Below, piece after piece: positions 6,699 through 14,612 of a stretch of 17,899 nt of DNA. The stretch comes from Pseudomonadota bacterium. Lineage in GTDB: Bacteria > Desulfobacterota > Syntrophobacteria > Syntrophobacterales > Syntrophobacteraceae. Numbering within the stretch: the first letter of the stretch is position 1; each line of letters begins with the position of its first letter. The translations under genes were made by a program, and so were the position numbers. The notes below the pieces were generated by a model. The model had not been told where the DNA came from. It saw only the letters and a program-made list of their open reading frames with translations, and made no database searches. The DNA is taken from positions 1-17,899 of the forward strand of contig JAEZHY010000304.1 of NCBI GenBank assembly GCA_023416335.1. Reading direction: 5' to 3'.

Positions 6699-7106
6699 CT
6701 GTATGTACTCCTTACCTTTCTGATTTGTCCGTTGGTGTTCCCGTTCGAAAGGGACTGAAGCCGGAATCCATTACCGTCGGCTTTTCTGGATAGCTATTCT
6801 CTGTTTTATACCAACTGACTGATTTTAATATATTTGGAAGGAGAATTATACCCTCCGGCATTTGGCTTGGAAAGTGGGGGAGAACAAAGGAGAGTTTGAA
6901 TTGGTGTCTGTCAGGCGTGAATGACATATAAAGGGGAGCGGCAGCTGTGCAGGGTGGGCACAAGCTCTATCGTGCCCACCGTCCGTCTCCTCGGATCAGG
7001 GTTCATCGGGATTGTCGCGGGGTGGGCACCCCAAATACCCTATGCCCACCCTGCGCGGCTTGCCGTCCCCTTCTTCCTTAGGTAATATCACCAAAACCGG
7101 AGAGAT
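6699..7106. other. gene-free gap between the selenoprotein gene and tatA
   Basis: This gap of about 408 bp contains the 106-bp element at 6949-7054. The rest (6720-6940) is AT-rich with no supported gene; a minus-strand frame over 6712-6963 lacks a ribosome site and protein character. The tatA promoter presumably lies in 6715-6850, but no clear consensus pair is visible. Confidence 0.5.
6949..7054 (+). mobile_element. 106-bp palindromic element with 12-bp terminal inverted repeats, copy B
   Basis: The ends are GCAGGGTGGGCA (6949-6960) and TGCCCACCCTGC (7043-7054), perfect inverted repeats. Within the element, GGTGGGCAC (6953-6961) can also pair with GTGCCCACC (6972-6980), and GGGTGGGCA (7020-7028) with TGCCCACCC (7043-7051), so it folds either as two hairpins or as one long one. 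No coding frame is present. The small size, terminal repeats and related copies at about 1678 and 17632 fit a non-autonomous (MITE or REP-like) element. I could not see a clear target-site duplication. Confidence 0.6.
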
Positions 7107-7286
7107 TTACTTCCTGTCCGTGTCGTTCGATTCCGCGGCTTTTTTAATTTCACGCTGTCCGGCAGACCTGCCGGTATTGCAGGAACGGGACATTCAGGAA
7201 GGGAGTCCCAGTTTGGGGAGCAGCCACTTGCTGAGGACCAGCCAGAGGGCAAATCCCCCCAGTACCCAAAGAAAGCTCAAATCCAT
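7107..7286 (-). CDS. predicted small membrane selenoprotein (in-frame UGA read as selenocysteine)
   Basis: The start is ATG 7286 with GGAG seven bases upstream. Thirty codons encode one membrane helix (MDLSFLWVLGGFALWLVLSK) followed by WLLPKLGLPS. A TGA follows at 7196-7194. The same frame then continues for 28 codons (MSRSCNTGRSAGQREIKKAA..., ending DTDRK) to TAA at 7109-7107. With the UGA read as Sec, the product is 59 residues: Sec31, a nearby Cys36 (U-x4-C), and a hydrophilic Lys/Arg/Asp-rich tail typical of a membrane-anchored protein. The tail therefore looks like a genuine C-terminus. A SECIS-like hairpin at 7159-7174 lies 25 bases after the UGA. The gene follows an FmdB zinc-ribbon gene by 61 bp on the same strand, probably as one operon. 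Function unknown; a membrane-tethered thiol/selenol redox role is inferred from U-x4-C. The alternative is a 30-residue peptide ending at the UGA. Confidence 0.75.
7159..7174 (-). promoter_or_regulatory. bacterial SECIS element (selenocysteine insertion hairpin)
   Basis: On the minus strand, CCGGCA-GGTC-TGCCGG is a perfect 6-bp stem with a GGUC tetraloop, starting 19 bases after the UGA, with the loop 25 bases after it. Bacterial SelB recognises such a hairpin directly downstream of the UGA, inside the coding region. The ten-base apex GCAGGUCUGC is, from memory, the same as in the E. coli fdhF SECIS. Outer bases TGTCC and GGACA can extend the structure. Confidence 0.78.
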
Positions 7287-7347
7287 AAGAATTCTCCATT
7301 AGTGCTTCGAAAAGACTCCCGGCAAACTGCCGGTGTGTTCAGGAAGC

Positions 7348-7548
7348 TCAGCCGAACTTGCTTCCGGCAGGTTTACAGGACGATGTCCCTGAAGCGCCGG
7401 GACCGCATTTCGAAAACGGTGAGAGCACCCGTTCGATATTTTGCCCCTTGCACGACGGACATTCCAGGTAAGTCTGCTCGTCCGAATTGAAGACGAGTGT
7501 TTCGAAGATTTTGCCGCAGGCGTTACACCTGAATTCATATATCGGCAT
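7348..7548 (-). CDS. FmdB-family zinc-ribbon protein
   Basis: This 66-residue protein starts at ATG 7548 behind AAGGAGGGG. It opens with the FmdB hallmark MPIYEFRCNACGKIFE, followed by CPSCKG. C8/C11 and C30/C33 form a four-Cys zinc ribbon. The tail is flexible and contains C48 and C58 (SKCGPG, SSCKPAG). FmdB proteins are named from a formamidase/acetamidase regulator of Methylophilus, but most members have no known role. The length is typical for the shorter members. It is the first gene of a probable two-gene operon with the predicted selenoprotein, and faces away from the GspC-like gene across a 294-bp gap. Confidence 0.9.
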   Translation of the reverse strand: MPIYEFRCNACGKIFETLVFNSDEQTYLECPSCKGQNIERVLSPFSKCGPGASGTSSCKPAGSKFG

Positions 7549-7616
7549 TCGCCCCTCCTTCTTTTTTTCTGTGTACTGCCCGATTCATCTTTTTTCCACA
7601 AAGTTCACTCTCTGAA

Positions 7617-7641
7617 ATTAATTCTTTCGGATCGAATTAAT
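7617..7641. promoter_or_regulatory. 25-bp inverted repeat upstream of fmdB (candidate operator)
   Basis: ATTAATTC (7617-7624) and GAATTAAT (7634-7641) are perfect 8-bp inverted repeats around a 9-base centre, 69-93 bases upstream of the fmdB start. On the minus strand a TTGATT box followed 17 bases later by a weak TTAATT overlaps it, so the repeat may cover the promoter of the fmdB-selenoprotein operon. Confidence 0.4.
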
Positions 7642-7842
7642 CAATGGATTTTATCCCATGATAACCGCCAACTACTGGACAAACCGGATTCGTGTGAATA
7701 AAAGTCAGGATTAAGAAGATCATCATCGATAATCGATCCGAATCCGGCTATGGAATTATTTCTTTAAATCTGATACTTTAGAACAAAACCTGCTTCGGGT
7801 AAACGATTGTACCCGGAAAGATCCCGGATAGGAGAAACGGAA

Positions 7843-8577
7843 GTGCGTCTCAAAAGATTCGTCTTTTCTTGCCTGATCGCGGTGGGAGTTGCCTGTATCG
7901 GTTCCACAGGCGCCGCTGCTCCGCTGATGATCGAAAAGAACCTTTTCGCTCAGGATCGTAAGCCCCCACCACCGGAGTCGGCGGTATCGACTGCCCAGCC
8001 CAATCGGCCGGGAATGCCGATTACCAACATTCAGCTCGACGGTGTCGTCATCCAGGGGACTGCGAAGAAGGCTATAGTCCGTTTGAAAAACCCGGGTGCA
8101 GGGGGAGATAAAAAGAAGGTCCAGTCGCCATTTGTGACGGTCCGCGAAGGACAGCAGGTAGGCGATTTCCGGGTGACGAAAATCGAGCCCAAAAGTATTT
8201 CACTCGAAAAAGACGGCCAGACGCACGTTGTCAGTCTTTTTGCCGAGAACAAGGTTTCGACCCCCGCTGCCCTGCCTGCTCCGGCCGGCAACGTGGCAAC
8301 GCTTCCCGCCGAGGCGCCTCCTCCTCCTGGTGTTGCTCCCTCGGACCAGCCTCCGGGAGTGCCTCAGCAGGCAATGAGCAGAAGGCAAATGCAGATGCAG
8401 CAGAACCAGGGAATGCAGCCTCCCCCCATGCCTCCATCTCCTCCCGGATTTCCCGATCCCGCTTTTCAGCCGCAGGGCATACCGGATAATCTTGCTGAGA
8501 TGCCGCCTCCCATGCCGCCCGATACCGGAGCGGGAGCACAGGAATCCCCTCCGCCTATCGAAGGGGAGGAGCAATAA
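7843..8577 (+). CDS. GspC/PilP-like periplasmic protein with proline-rich tail
   Basis: This 244-residue protein starts at GTG 7843 (VRLKRFVFSCLIAVGVACIG), with AGGAG eight bases upstream. An upstream in-frame ATG (7807) has no such site and would put charged residues before the signal. Residues 1-27 form a signal peptide or membrane anchor. Residues about 30-135 contain NLFAQDRKP, ITNIQLDGVVIQGTAKKAIVRL, SPFVTVREGQQVGDFRVTKIEPKSISLEKDG: the small beta fold of the GspC HR domain and PilP, which join inner-membrane platform and outer-membrane secretin in type II secretion and type IV pili. From residue 138 the chain is low complexity, with Pro, Met and Gln runs (QMQMQQNQGMQPPPMPP). No other secretion gene is nearby, so it is an orphan. 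It converges on pgm. Confidence 0.7.
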   Translation: MRLKRFVFSCLIAVGVACIGSTGAAAPLMIEKNLFAQDRKPPPPESAVSTAQPNRPGMPITNIQLDGVVIQGTAKKAIVRLKNPGAGGDKKKVQSPFVTVREGQQVGDFRVTKIEPKSISLEKDGQTHVVSLFAENKVSTPAALPAPAGNVATLPAEAPPPPGVAPSDQPPGVPQQAMSRRQMQMQQNQGMQPPPMPPSPPGFPDPAFQPQGIPDNLAEMPPPMPPDTGAGAQESPPPIEGEEQ

Positions 8578-8610
8578 GATCGGAATTGGCCTGGAGTATT
8601 TTATTGAAAA

Positions 8611-8637
8611 GAGTCCCCCTGTGCTGCCGGGGGACTC
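8611..8637 (-). terminator. rho-independent terminator of pgm
   Basis: GAGTCCCCC (8611-8619) and GGGGGACTC (8629-8637) form a perfect 9-bp stem with a 9-base loop. On the minus strand TTTTCAATAAAAT follows, as expected for a terminator 30 bases after the pgm stop. It probably also stops the convergent plus-strand transcript less efficiently. Confidence 0.8.
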
Positions 8638-8667
8638 ACATGACCGGCTCTTGCGAAATTGCTTCCC

Positions 8668-10317
8668 TTACACCCCCGCGGCTGCAAAAGCATTGCTCAC
8701 TATTTCCCTCGCCTCTTCCTGTATCCGGAGCAGATGTTCTCTGCCTTTGAAACTCTCCGTGTAGATCTTGTAGATGTCTTCCGTGCCGGAAGGCCTTGCG
8801 GCAAACCACCCGTTTTCCGTTACGACCTTGATGCCGCCAATGGGGGCGCCATTTGCCGGAGCGTGGCTGAGCTTGGCGATGATATCCTCCCCCGCGAGGG
8901 TTGAAGCGGAGATCATTTGCGGGCTGAGCTTCTTGAGTGTCGATTTTTCGGCTGAGCTGGCGGGGGCATCGATTCTTTCGTAGAGAGGACTCCCGAATTT
9001 TTCGGTGAGGGATGCGTAAATCTCGCCCGGGTCTTTTCCCGTAACCGCCAGAATTTCCGCGGCAAGAAGATCAAGGATGATCCCATCCTTATCGGTTGCC
9101 CAACTGGTTCCATCCAGCCTGAGGAAAGAGGCCCCTGCGCTTTCTTCACCCGCAAAGCCGTACAGGCCTTCGTTCAGGCCGCCAACGAACCATTTGAAGC
9201 CGACTGGAACTTCGAAGACCCTTCGGCCAAGGAATTGCGTGACCCGGTCTATCATGCTGCTGCTTACGAGGGTCTTGCCCACTCCCGAGTCGTTCTTCCA
9301 CCCGGGCCTGTTCTGGAAAAGGTACCAGACCGCGGTGGAAAGATAATGATTCGGATTCATCAGGCCGACGCTCCTCGTTACGATGCCGTGCCGGTCGCTG
9401 TCGGGATCGTTTCCGAATGCCACGTCGAACCTGTCTTTCAGGTCGATCAGCCTCGCCATCGCATAAGGCGAGGAGCAGTCCATCCGTATCTTTCCGTCTT
9501 TATCCACCGTCATGAAGCCGAAGGTCGAGTCGACGGAGTCGTTTACTATATCGATCGAGATGCCGAACTTTTCGGCAACCGGTTCCCAGTAGGGCAGCGA
9601 CGAACCTCCCATCGGGTCCACGCCGATACGAATACCGGCCGAACGGATGGCTTCCATGTTCAACACCTTGTCCAGATCGCCGACATAGGAGCCGATGTAG
9701 TCGTGGAGATGTACCGTACCGCTCTTCACGGCCGTTTCGTATGAAATCCTCTTTACATCGCGGTTCCCGCTGCGGAGCAGTTCGTTGGCCCTGTTCTGGA
9801 TCCAGGTGGTAATGTCCGTGTCGGCCGGCCCGCCGTCGGGTGGATTGTATTTGAAGCCTCCGTCTGCGGGAGGGTTGTGAGAAGGCGTAATCACAATTCC
9901 GTCCGCGAGGGATCCTTTCAGACGATTATGCACCAGAATCGCATGAGAAATGACGGGCGTGGGAGTGAAGCCCCAGTCCGACTGCACCATGACGCTCACC
10001 CCGTTTGCGGTAAGCACTTCGAGCGCTGTCGCAAAGCTGGGCTCGGAGAGGGCGTGAGTGTCTTTCCCGAGGAAAAGCGGTCCGGTAATGCCGTTGGCCT
10101 TCCGGTATTCGCAGATGGCCTGTGCGATTGCAAGGATGTGGTCTTCGTTGAAACTATTCCTGAGAGATGATCCCCTGTGGCCAGATGTCCCGAATTCCAC
10201 GAGCTGGCTCTTTTCTGAAGGGTCGGGGTGATTTGTGTAGTAAGCGGAAACGAGTCTGGGGATATTCTCGAGCATGGAGCGCGGAGCGGTTTTTCCGGCG
10301 AGGGGACTGACGGGCAT
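8668..10317 (-). CDS. pgm: alpha-D-glucose-specific phosphoglucomutase
   Basis: This 549-residue enzyme interconverts glucose 1-phosphate and glucose 6-phosphate, supplying UDP-glucose, glycogen and envelope sugars. I start it at ATG 10317 ([10 protein letters not shown]), with GGAGGAG just upstream; the TTG two codons earlier is less likely. All family motifs are intact. EFGTSGHRG is near residue 41. The active-site loop TPSHNP has S146 as the phosphoserine. The magnesium loop DPDSD covers 304-308. The sugar-binding GEESAGAS and the C-terminal phosphate-binding RPSGTED are present. The length agrees with E. coli Pgm (about 546). It is monocistronic with its own terminator. Confidence 0.97.
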   Translation of the reverse strand: MPVSPLAGKTAPRSMLENIPRLVSAYYTNHPDPSEKSQLVEFGTSGHRGSSLRNSFNEDHILAIAQAICEYRKANGITGPLFLGKDTHALSEPSFATALEVLTANGVSVMVQSDWGFTPTPVISHAILVHNRLKGSLADGIVITPSHNPPADGGFKYNPPDGGPADTDITTWIQNRANELLRSGNRDVKRISYETAVKSGTVHLHDYIGSYVGDLDKVLNMEAIRSAGIRIGVDPMGGSSLPYWEPVAEKFGISIDIVNDSVDSTFGFMTVDKDGKIRMDCSSPYAMARLIDLKDRFDVAFGNDPDSDRHGIVTRSVGLMNPNHYLSTAVWYLFQNRPGWKNDSGVGKTLVSSSMIDRVTQFLGRRVFEVPVGFKWFVGGLNEGLYGFAGEESAGASFLRLDGTSWATDKDGIILDLLAAEILAVTGKDPGEIYASLTEKFGSPLYERIDAPASSAEKSTLKKLSPQMISASTLAGEDIIAKLSHAPANGAPIGGIKVVTENGWFAARPSGTEDIYKIYTESFKGREHLLRIQEEAREIVSNAFAAAGV

Positions 10318-10405
10318 ATTCAACTCCTCCTTTTGTTCCGTTCTGTCCGATATGAAATCGTATATTTAATATAGGGAAGCCGGGCCGCGAATGTCCGAAC
10401 AAAAA

Positions 10406-10427
10406 GGGCGCCCCGAATGGAGCGCCC
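10406..10427 (-). terminator. rho-independent terminator of acs
   Basis: GGGCGCCCC-GAAT-GGAGCGCCC is a nine-position stem with one C-A mismatch and a 4-base loop. On the minus strand it is followed directly by five Ts (10405-10401). It lies 62-83 bases past the acs stop. On the plus strand ATTTTCTTT follows, so it may work both ways. Confidence 0.75.
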
Positions 10428-10488
10428 ATTTTCTTTCATATTGCCCTATTCAGCAAGGGGAGATCGGCCGAAGATAAACCGGCTGATG

Positions 10489-12438
10489 CTACGCCTTGGC
10501 CTGCACCGCTACCGCGAGGCGGTTGCGGATAAGGTCTTCGACAACCGCGGGTTCGGCCAGGGTCGAAGTATCGCCGAGGTCCGCGATTTCGTTTGCCGCG
10601 ATTTTACGCAGAATGCGGCGCATGATCTTGCCGGACCGGGTCTTGGGAAGGCCGGGGGCCCACTGGATGTAATCCGGCGTCGCGATCGGGCCGATTTCCT
10701 TGCGGACCCATTTGATCAGTTCGTCCCTGAGTCCGTCGCTGGGCTGCCTGTCCGCTTTCAGGGTGACATAAGCGTAAATTCCCTGGCCCTTGATGTCGTG
10801 CGGGAATCCCACAACGGCCGCTTCGGCGACCGCAGCGTGCGCAACGAGGGCGCTTTCGACTTCGGCGGTTCCGAGGCGGTGTCCCGAAACGTTGATAACG
10901 TCATCGACGCGTCCGGTGATCCAGTAATATCCGTCTTCATCGCGGCGTGCCCCGTCTCCGGTGAAATAAAGCCCGGGATAATTCGAGAAGTATGTCTGTT
11001 TGAACCGCTCATGATCGCCGTAAACGCTGCGAAGCATGCCGGGCCAGGAATCTTTCATGACAAGGTAGCCGGACCCGGGACCTTTCAGTTCGACCCCTTC
11101 CGGAGTGATGATCTCGGGCTGCACGCCGAAAAACGGCCTTGTGGCGGAACCCGGTTTGAGAGCGGTTGCGCCGGGCAGAGGCGTGATCAGGATACCGCCG
11201 GTTTCAGTCTGCCACCATGTATCCACGATCGGGCACCGGCCATCTCCGACGACGTTGTAATACCAGAGCCAGACCTCGGGGTTTATCGGCTCGCCGACCG
11301 TTCCGAGAAGCCGGATGGATTTCCTGGAGGCTTTCTTGACGGGGGCTTCGCCCTGCCGCATGATCGCCCGAATTGCCGTGGGCGCCGTGTAAAAGATGTT
11401 TACCCCGTGCTTGTCGCACACATCCCAGAAGCGGGACCAGTCGGGATAGTTGGGAATGCCTTCGAACATCACGGTGGTTGCCCCGTTTGCCAGCGGACCG
11501 TAAACGATATAGCTGTGTCCGGTTACCCAGCCGATGTCGGCAGTACACCAGTAGACATCGCCTTCATGGTAATCGAAGACATATTGATGGGAAAAAGAAG
11601 TATAAACCAGGTACCCGCCGGTTGTATGAAGAACGCCTTTGGGTTTTCCCGTCGAGCCGGAGGTATAGAGAATATACAAAGGATCTTCCGAATCCATCGG
11701 TTCGGGCGGACAGTCGGCGGAGGCTTTGCTCATCAGTTCGTCCCAGTCCAGGTCGCGGCCGTGCACGACATTGACCTTCCCGCCCGTATGTTTGAACATC
11801 ACGACTTTATCGACATCGGGACACTTCTTGAGCGCTTCGTCCGTATTTTCCTTCAGCGGAATGGGCTTTCCGCCGCGCAGACCTTCATCAGCCGTGATGA
11901 CGACCTTGCCGCCGCAGTCCAGAATGCGCCCGGCAAGGGACTCAGGTGAAAACCCGGCGAAAACTATGGAATGAATTACCCCGATGCGCGTGCAGGCGAG
12001 CATTGCGATTGCCAGTTCGGGGATCATGGGGAGATATATGGTCGCCCGGTCGCCTTTCTTCAGGCCGAGTGATTTGAGTACGTTGGCAAACTTGCAGACT
12101 TGCTCGTGGAGTTCCTTGTAAGTAATCTTCCGGCTGACGTTCGGGTCGTCGCCCTCCCAGATTATTGCTACCTGGTCGCCGCGCTTGGCCAGGTGCCTGT
12201 CGAGGCAGTTTGCGGAAACATTCAGCTTCCCGTCCACAAACCATTTGATTCTGACGTCCCCGGTGAAGGATCCGTCTTTTACTTTGGTCCAAGGCTTGAT
12301 CCAGTCTAACCTTTTGGCCACTTCACCCCAGAAACCTTCAGGGTCCTTGACGGATTGCTCATACATCTTGAGGTATGTTTCATTATTGCAGTGTGCCTTT
12401 TTTGCCCATGCTTCAGGGACGGGAATAACATTGGCCAT
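10489..12438 (-). CDS. acsA: AMP-forming acetyl-CoA synthetase
   Basis: This 649-residue cytoplasmic enzyme activates acetate with ATP and CoA to acetyl-CoA, via acetyl-AMP. The start ATG 12438 has AGGAGG six bases upstream. The N-terminal ACAS_N region ([19 protein letters not shown]) is complete. [11 protein letters not shown] (258-268) is the P-loop, TWWQTETGG the acetate/adenylate motif, and [26 protein letters not shown] the hinge. [13 protein letters not shown] carries K604, the catalytic lysine that is the target of reversible acetylation in this family. The length matches E. coli Acs (652). It lies 241 bp downstream of a CoA-transferase/GNAT fusion on the same strand and has its own predicted promoter and terminator. 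In this kind of organism it serves acetate assimilation, or acetate handling at low concentration. Confidence 0.97.
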   Translation of the reverse strand: MANVIPVPEAWAKKAHCNNETYLKMYEQSVKDPEGFWGEVAKRLDWIKPWTKVKDGSFTGDVRIKWFVDGKLNVSANCLDRHLAKRGDQVAIIWEGDDPNVSRKITYKELHEQVCKFANVLKSLGLKKGDRATIYLPMIPELAIAMLACTRIGVIHSIVFAGFSPESLAGRILDCGGKVVITADEGLRGGKPIPLKENTDEALKKCPDVDKVVMFKHTGGKVNVVHGRDLDWDELMSKASADCPPEPMDSEDPLYILYTSGSTGKPKGVLHTTGGYLVYTSFSHQYVFDYHEGDVYWCTADIGWVTGHSYIVYGPLANGATTVMFEGIPNYPDWSRFWDVCDKHGVNIFYTAPTAIRAIMRQGEAPVKKASRKSIRLLGTVGEPINPEVWLWYYNVVGDGRCPIVDTWWQTETGGILITPLPGATALKPGSATRPFFGVQPEIITPEGVELKGPGSGYLVMKDSWPGMLRSVYGDHERFKQTYFSNYPGLYFTGDGARRDEDGYYWITGRVDDVINVSGHRLGTAEVESALVAHAAVAEAAVVGFPHDIKGQGIYAYVTLKADRQPSDGLRDELIKWVRKEIGPIATPDYIQWAPGLPKTRSGKIMRRILRKIAANEIADLGDTSTLAEPAVVEDLIRNRLAVAVQAKA

Positions 12439-12607
12439 TGGAACCTCCTATGGCTTGGGGGTTAGTAATGCAGACTATCCGCCTCGTTGCGGTTATCGAT
12501 TGTCTTGCAGCGAGAAATGGACTGGAAAACCCCGAAGATTTAGATCGATAGAAAGAGAATGCGATGACCGATGTTGCAGACGAGCGGGCTTAAACCGCGT
12601 ATTTTCC

Positions 12608-12636
12608 GAAATAGCAACGCCGGGGGGCAAAGTCAA
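12608..12636 (-). promoter_or_regulatory. predicted sigma-70 promoter of acsA
   Basis: On the minus strand, TTGACT (12631-12636) and TATTTC (12608-12613) are separated by exactly 17 bases. This lies about 170 bp upstream of the acsA start, leaving a leader of around 160 bases. It implies that acsA can be transcribed separately from the upstream fusion gene. No terminator is visible between the two genes. Confidence 0.45.
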
Positions 12637-12679
12637 TATAAAAAGATTTGCTTGAGAAAAAATCACAAGCATCTCCCGA

Positions 12680-14563
12680 TCAGGCAACTTTTGGCCCGGG
12701 TTGATCAAACCGACACTGCATTACAAGCATATCCTCCTCATAGAGCGTATGGACCGTATACGGAAGTGAGTTGAAAAGCCCGATCATGGACCTGTTGTTC
12801 ATGGATATATATGCAGTCAGACCCTCAATGCCGTTTTCGCGGGCTACTTCCGCAAGTTTCTTCATAATTATTTTGGACAGACCCTTTCGCTGCCAGTCCT
12901 TCGAAACGGAGAAGGCCACTTCCGCCATGTTCTTTTCCGGATCCAGAATATAGCCGCCCACGGCTATCACCTTTCCAAAACCGAACTCCCCGGTCACCGC
13001 CACGATCGTCATTTCTTTAACGTAGTCGATCTGGTACATCATCGCGACGTCGTCGCGGACGAACGTGGTCTTCTTGTGGAAGAAACGGGAAACGACATCG
13101 GTTTTGTCCAGGTTGTAAAAGTGCTCCTGGAGGCGCCTTTCATCGACCGGTTTGATTGGCCGGATCATAACGTCCGTTCCGTCAATCGAGAGGCGTTCCT
13201 CAACCTTTATCGGGTAAACGGCGTGAATCGCCTGCTTCAGCGTGCGGTCCCCTCCGATGAGACCCAGTTCCTGGGCTTCGAAAAAGAGCTGGTCCCTGAA
13301 ATTGGGGTGAGCCAGGCTTATCATGGCGATTGCGCGGTCCTCGAGGCTCTTCCCGAACAGATTGACGACCCCGTATTCGCTGACGACGTAGTAGACATCG
13401 CTTCTCGGAACAACGACGGCCATGTTCTTTTCCAGGTTCGGAACGATGCGGCTCGCCTTGCCGTTGCGGGTGGTGGACGGGACGATCAGGATCGACTTGC
13501 CGCGGTGAGCCATAGCCGCGCCGCGGATGAAATCGAGCATTCCCGTTACTCCCGAAAAGTAATTTTCGGGCCGTGCGTCCACCGCAACCTGGCCGGTCAG
13601 GTCCATGTAGGACACACTATTGATCGAGATCATTTTGTTGTGGCCGGCTATTAGGGAGGGATTGTTCACATAGTCGGAAGGGTGGAACTCTATCGACGGG
13701 TTGTCGTGCAGGAACTCGTAGAGATTTCTGGATCCGATGGCATAGCTTGCGACGGTTTTTCCTTCGTTCAATCCTTTTTTCCGATTGGTGACAACTCCCC
13801 GGGAGACGAGTTCGAGAGTCCCTTCCGTCAGAACCTGGGTGTGGATTCCCAAATCGTTTTTATCCGCAAGAGCTTCGACCGCCGCCTGCGGGAGTTCGCC
13901 GATTCCGAGCTGAATTGTCGAGCCGTCTTCGACCAGCTTGGAGACGTGGCTGGCGATAATCCGGGCAATATCGGCCCGCTCCGGTTCCGGAATCGTGATG
14001 AGTTCCTCTTCGTATTCGACGAACATATCCACATCGTCGACGTGCAGGAAACTGTGACCCATCACCCGGGGCATCTTGGGATTGACCTGCGCGATCACCT
14101 TGTCGGCTGAAAGAGCGGCGGAAAGGGTAATATCCACGGAGACGCCCAGACTCATCCACCCGAAGTCGTCGGGAGGGGAGACCTGGATGAGGGCCACGTG
14201 GATGGGAATCTGACGTGTCTGGAAGAGGTGTGGAACTGTGGAGAGGTTGATCGGGATTGAAAAACGCCTCGTTTTGGAGATCGCCTCCGGCATCGTCGAT
14301 CCCGAGTAGAACGACCGGATGCTGAAGCTGTGCGATCGGGATTCGCTTGCGATCAGGCTGATCGGTCCGGTCTCCAGGCTCTGAAGACGGATTATTTCCA
14401 GATCTGTAAAATTGCCGGCCTGTTCCGCCAATTCCTTCACCAGGTGCTGCGGTTCTCCGCAGGACGTGCCGATAAAGACCCGCTGGCCGACACTTATGCT
14501 TGAAATCGCCTCGCGCGCGGTGGTTTTTTTCTTGAGGTATTCGTCCGGCCAATAACGTTTCAT
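12680..14563 (-). CDS. CoA-transferase/hydrolase-like domain fused to a Pat-type GNAT acetyltransferase
   Basis: This 627-residue fusion starts at ATG 14563 behind GAGGAGG. Residues 1 to about 440 follow the acetyl-CoA hydrolase / 4-hydroxybutyrate CoA-transferase family: GTSCGEPQHLV, LIQVSPPDDFGWMSLG, the CoA loop GIGELPQAA, and SEYGVVNLFG. Where that family has GIHxE with the catalytic Glu (E238 in the Clostridium enzyme, from memory), this protein has GIHTQ, Q243. Residues about 464-620 are a GNAT domain. It opens MIRPIKPVDERRLQEHFYNL with a SRFF motif, as in the Pat lysine acetyltransferases, and the acetyl-CoA loop is W-QRKGLS (558-563). The gene lies directly upstream of acsA. It may therefore be a Pat-like regulator of Acs whose large domain senses acyl-CoA rather than an active CoA-transferase. 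That is inference; genuine transferase or thioesterase activity remains possible. Confidence 0.85.
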   Translation of the reverse strand: MKRYWPDEYLKKKTTAREAISSISVGQRVFIGTSCGEPQHLVKELAEQAGNFTDLEIIRLQSLETGPISLIASESRSHSFSIRSFYSGSTMPEAISKTRRFSIPINLSTVPHLFQTRQIPIHVALIQVSPPDDFGWMSLGVSVDITLSAALSADKVIAQVNPKMPRVMGHSFLHVDDVDMFVEYEEELITIPEPERADIARIIASHVSKLVEDGSTIQLGIGELPQAAVEALADKNDLGIHTQVLTEGTLELVSRGVVTNRKKGLNEGKTVASYAIGSRNLYEFLHDNPSIEFHPSDYVNNPSLIAGHNKMISINSVSYMDLTGQVAVDARPENYFSGVTGMLDFIRGAAMAHRGKSILIVPSTTRNGKASRIVPNLEKNMAVVVPRSDVYYVVSEYGVVNLFGKSLEDRAIAMISLAHPNFRDQLFFEAQELGLIGGDRTLKQAIHAVYPIKVEERLSIDGTDVMIRPIKPVDERRLQEHFYNLDKTDVVSRFFHKKTTFVRDDVAMMYQIDYVKEMTIVAVTGEFGFGKVIAVGGYILDPEKNMAEVAFSVSKDWQRKGLSKIIMKKLAEVARENGIEGLTAYISMNNRSMIGLFNSLPYTVHTLYEEDMLVMQCRFDQPGPKVA

Positions 14564-14583
14564 GTCTGCCTCCTCACCATCGG

Positions 14584-14612
14584 GTTATAATTCCCGACTA
14601 CAAAGCAGTAAA
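14584..14612 (-). promoter_or_regulatory. possible promoter of the CoA-transferase/GNAT fusion
   Basis: On the minus strand, TTTACT (14607-14612) and TATAAC (14584-14589) are spaced 17 bases apart. The predicted start near 14577 would leave only about 14 leader bases, barely including the ribosome site, so this is a weak call. Confidence 0.3.

Noticed and set aside
7194..7286. The 30-residue peptide ending at UGA as the final product
   Set aside because: Kept only as the alternative. The in-frame continuation, charged tail and SECIS-like hairpin favour read-through as selenocysteine.
7348..7350. The UGA stop of the fmdB gene as another selenocysteine codon
   Set aside because: Reading through gives a second UGA after two codons and then a frame without protein character, and no GGUC-type hairpin lies at the right distance.
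7796..7815. CGGGTA/TACCCG hairpin upstream of the GspC-like gene
   Set aside because: The stem is only 6 bp, with an 8-base loop and no terminator tail or conserved partner; too weak to call as a regulator site.
10361..10373. AT-rich palindrome TATATTTAATATA upstream of pgm
   Set aside because: It is a simple AT palindrome with no promoter pair at correct spacing. It could be part of the promoter, but nothing supports a specific operator.
10417..11949. A 510-codon open frame on the plus strand, antisense to acsA
   Set aside because: It mirrors the GC-rich codon pattern of acsA, which has every family motif. The antisense product has no recognisable domain and no suitable ribosome site.
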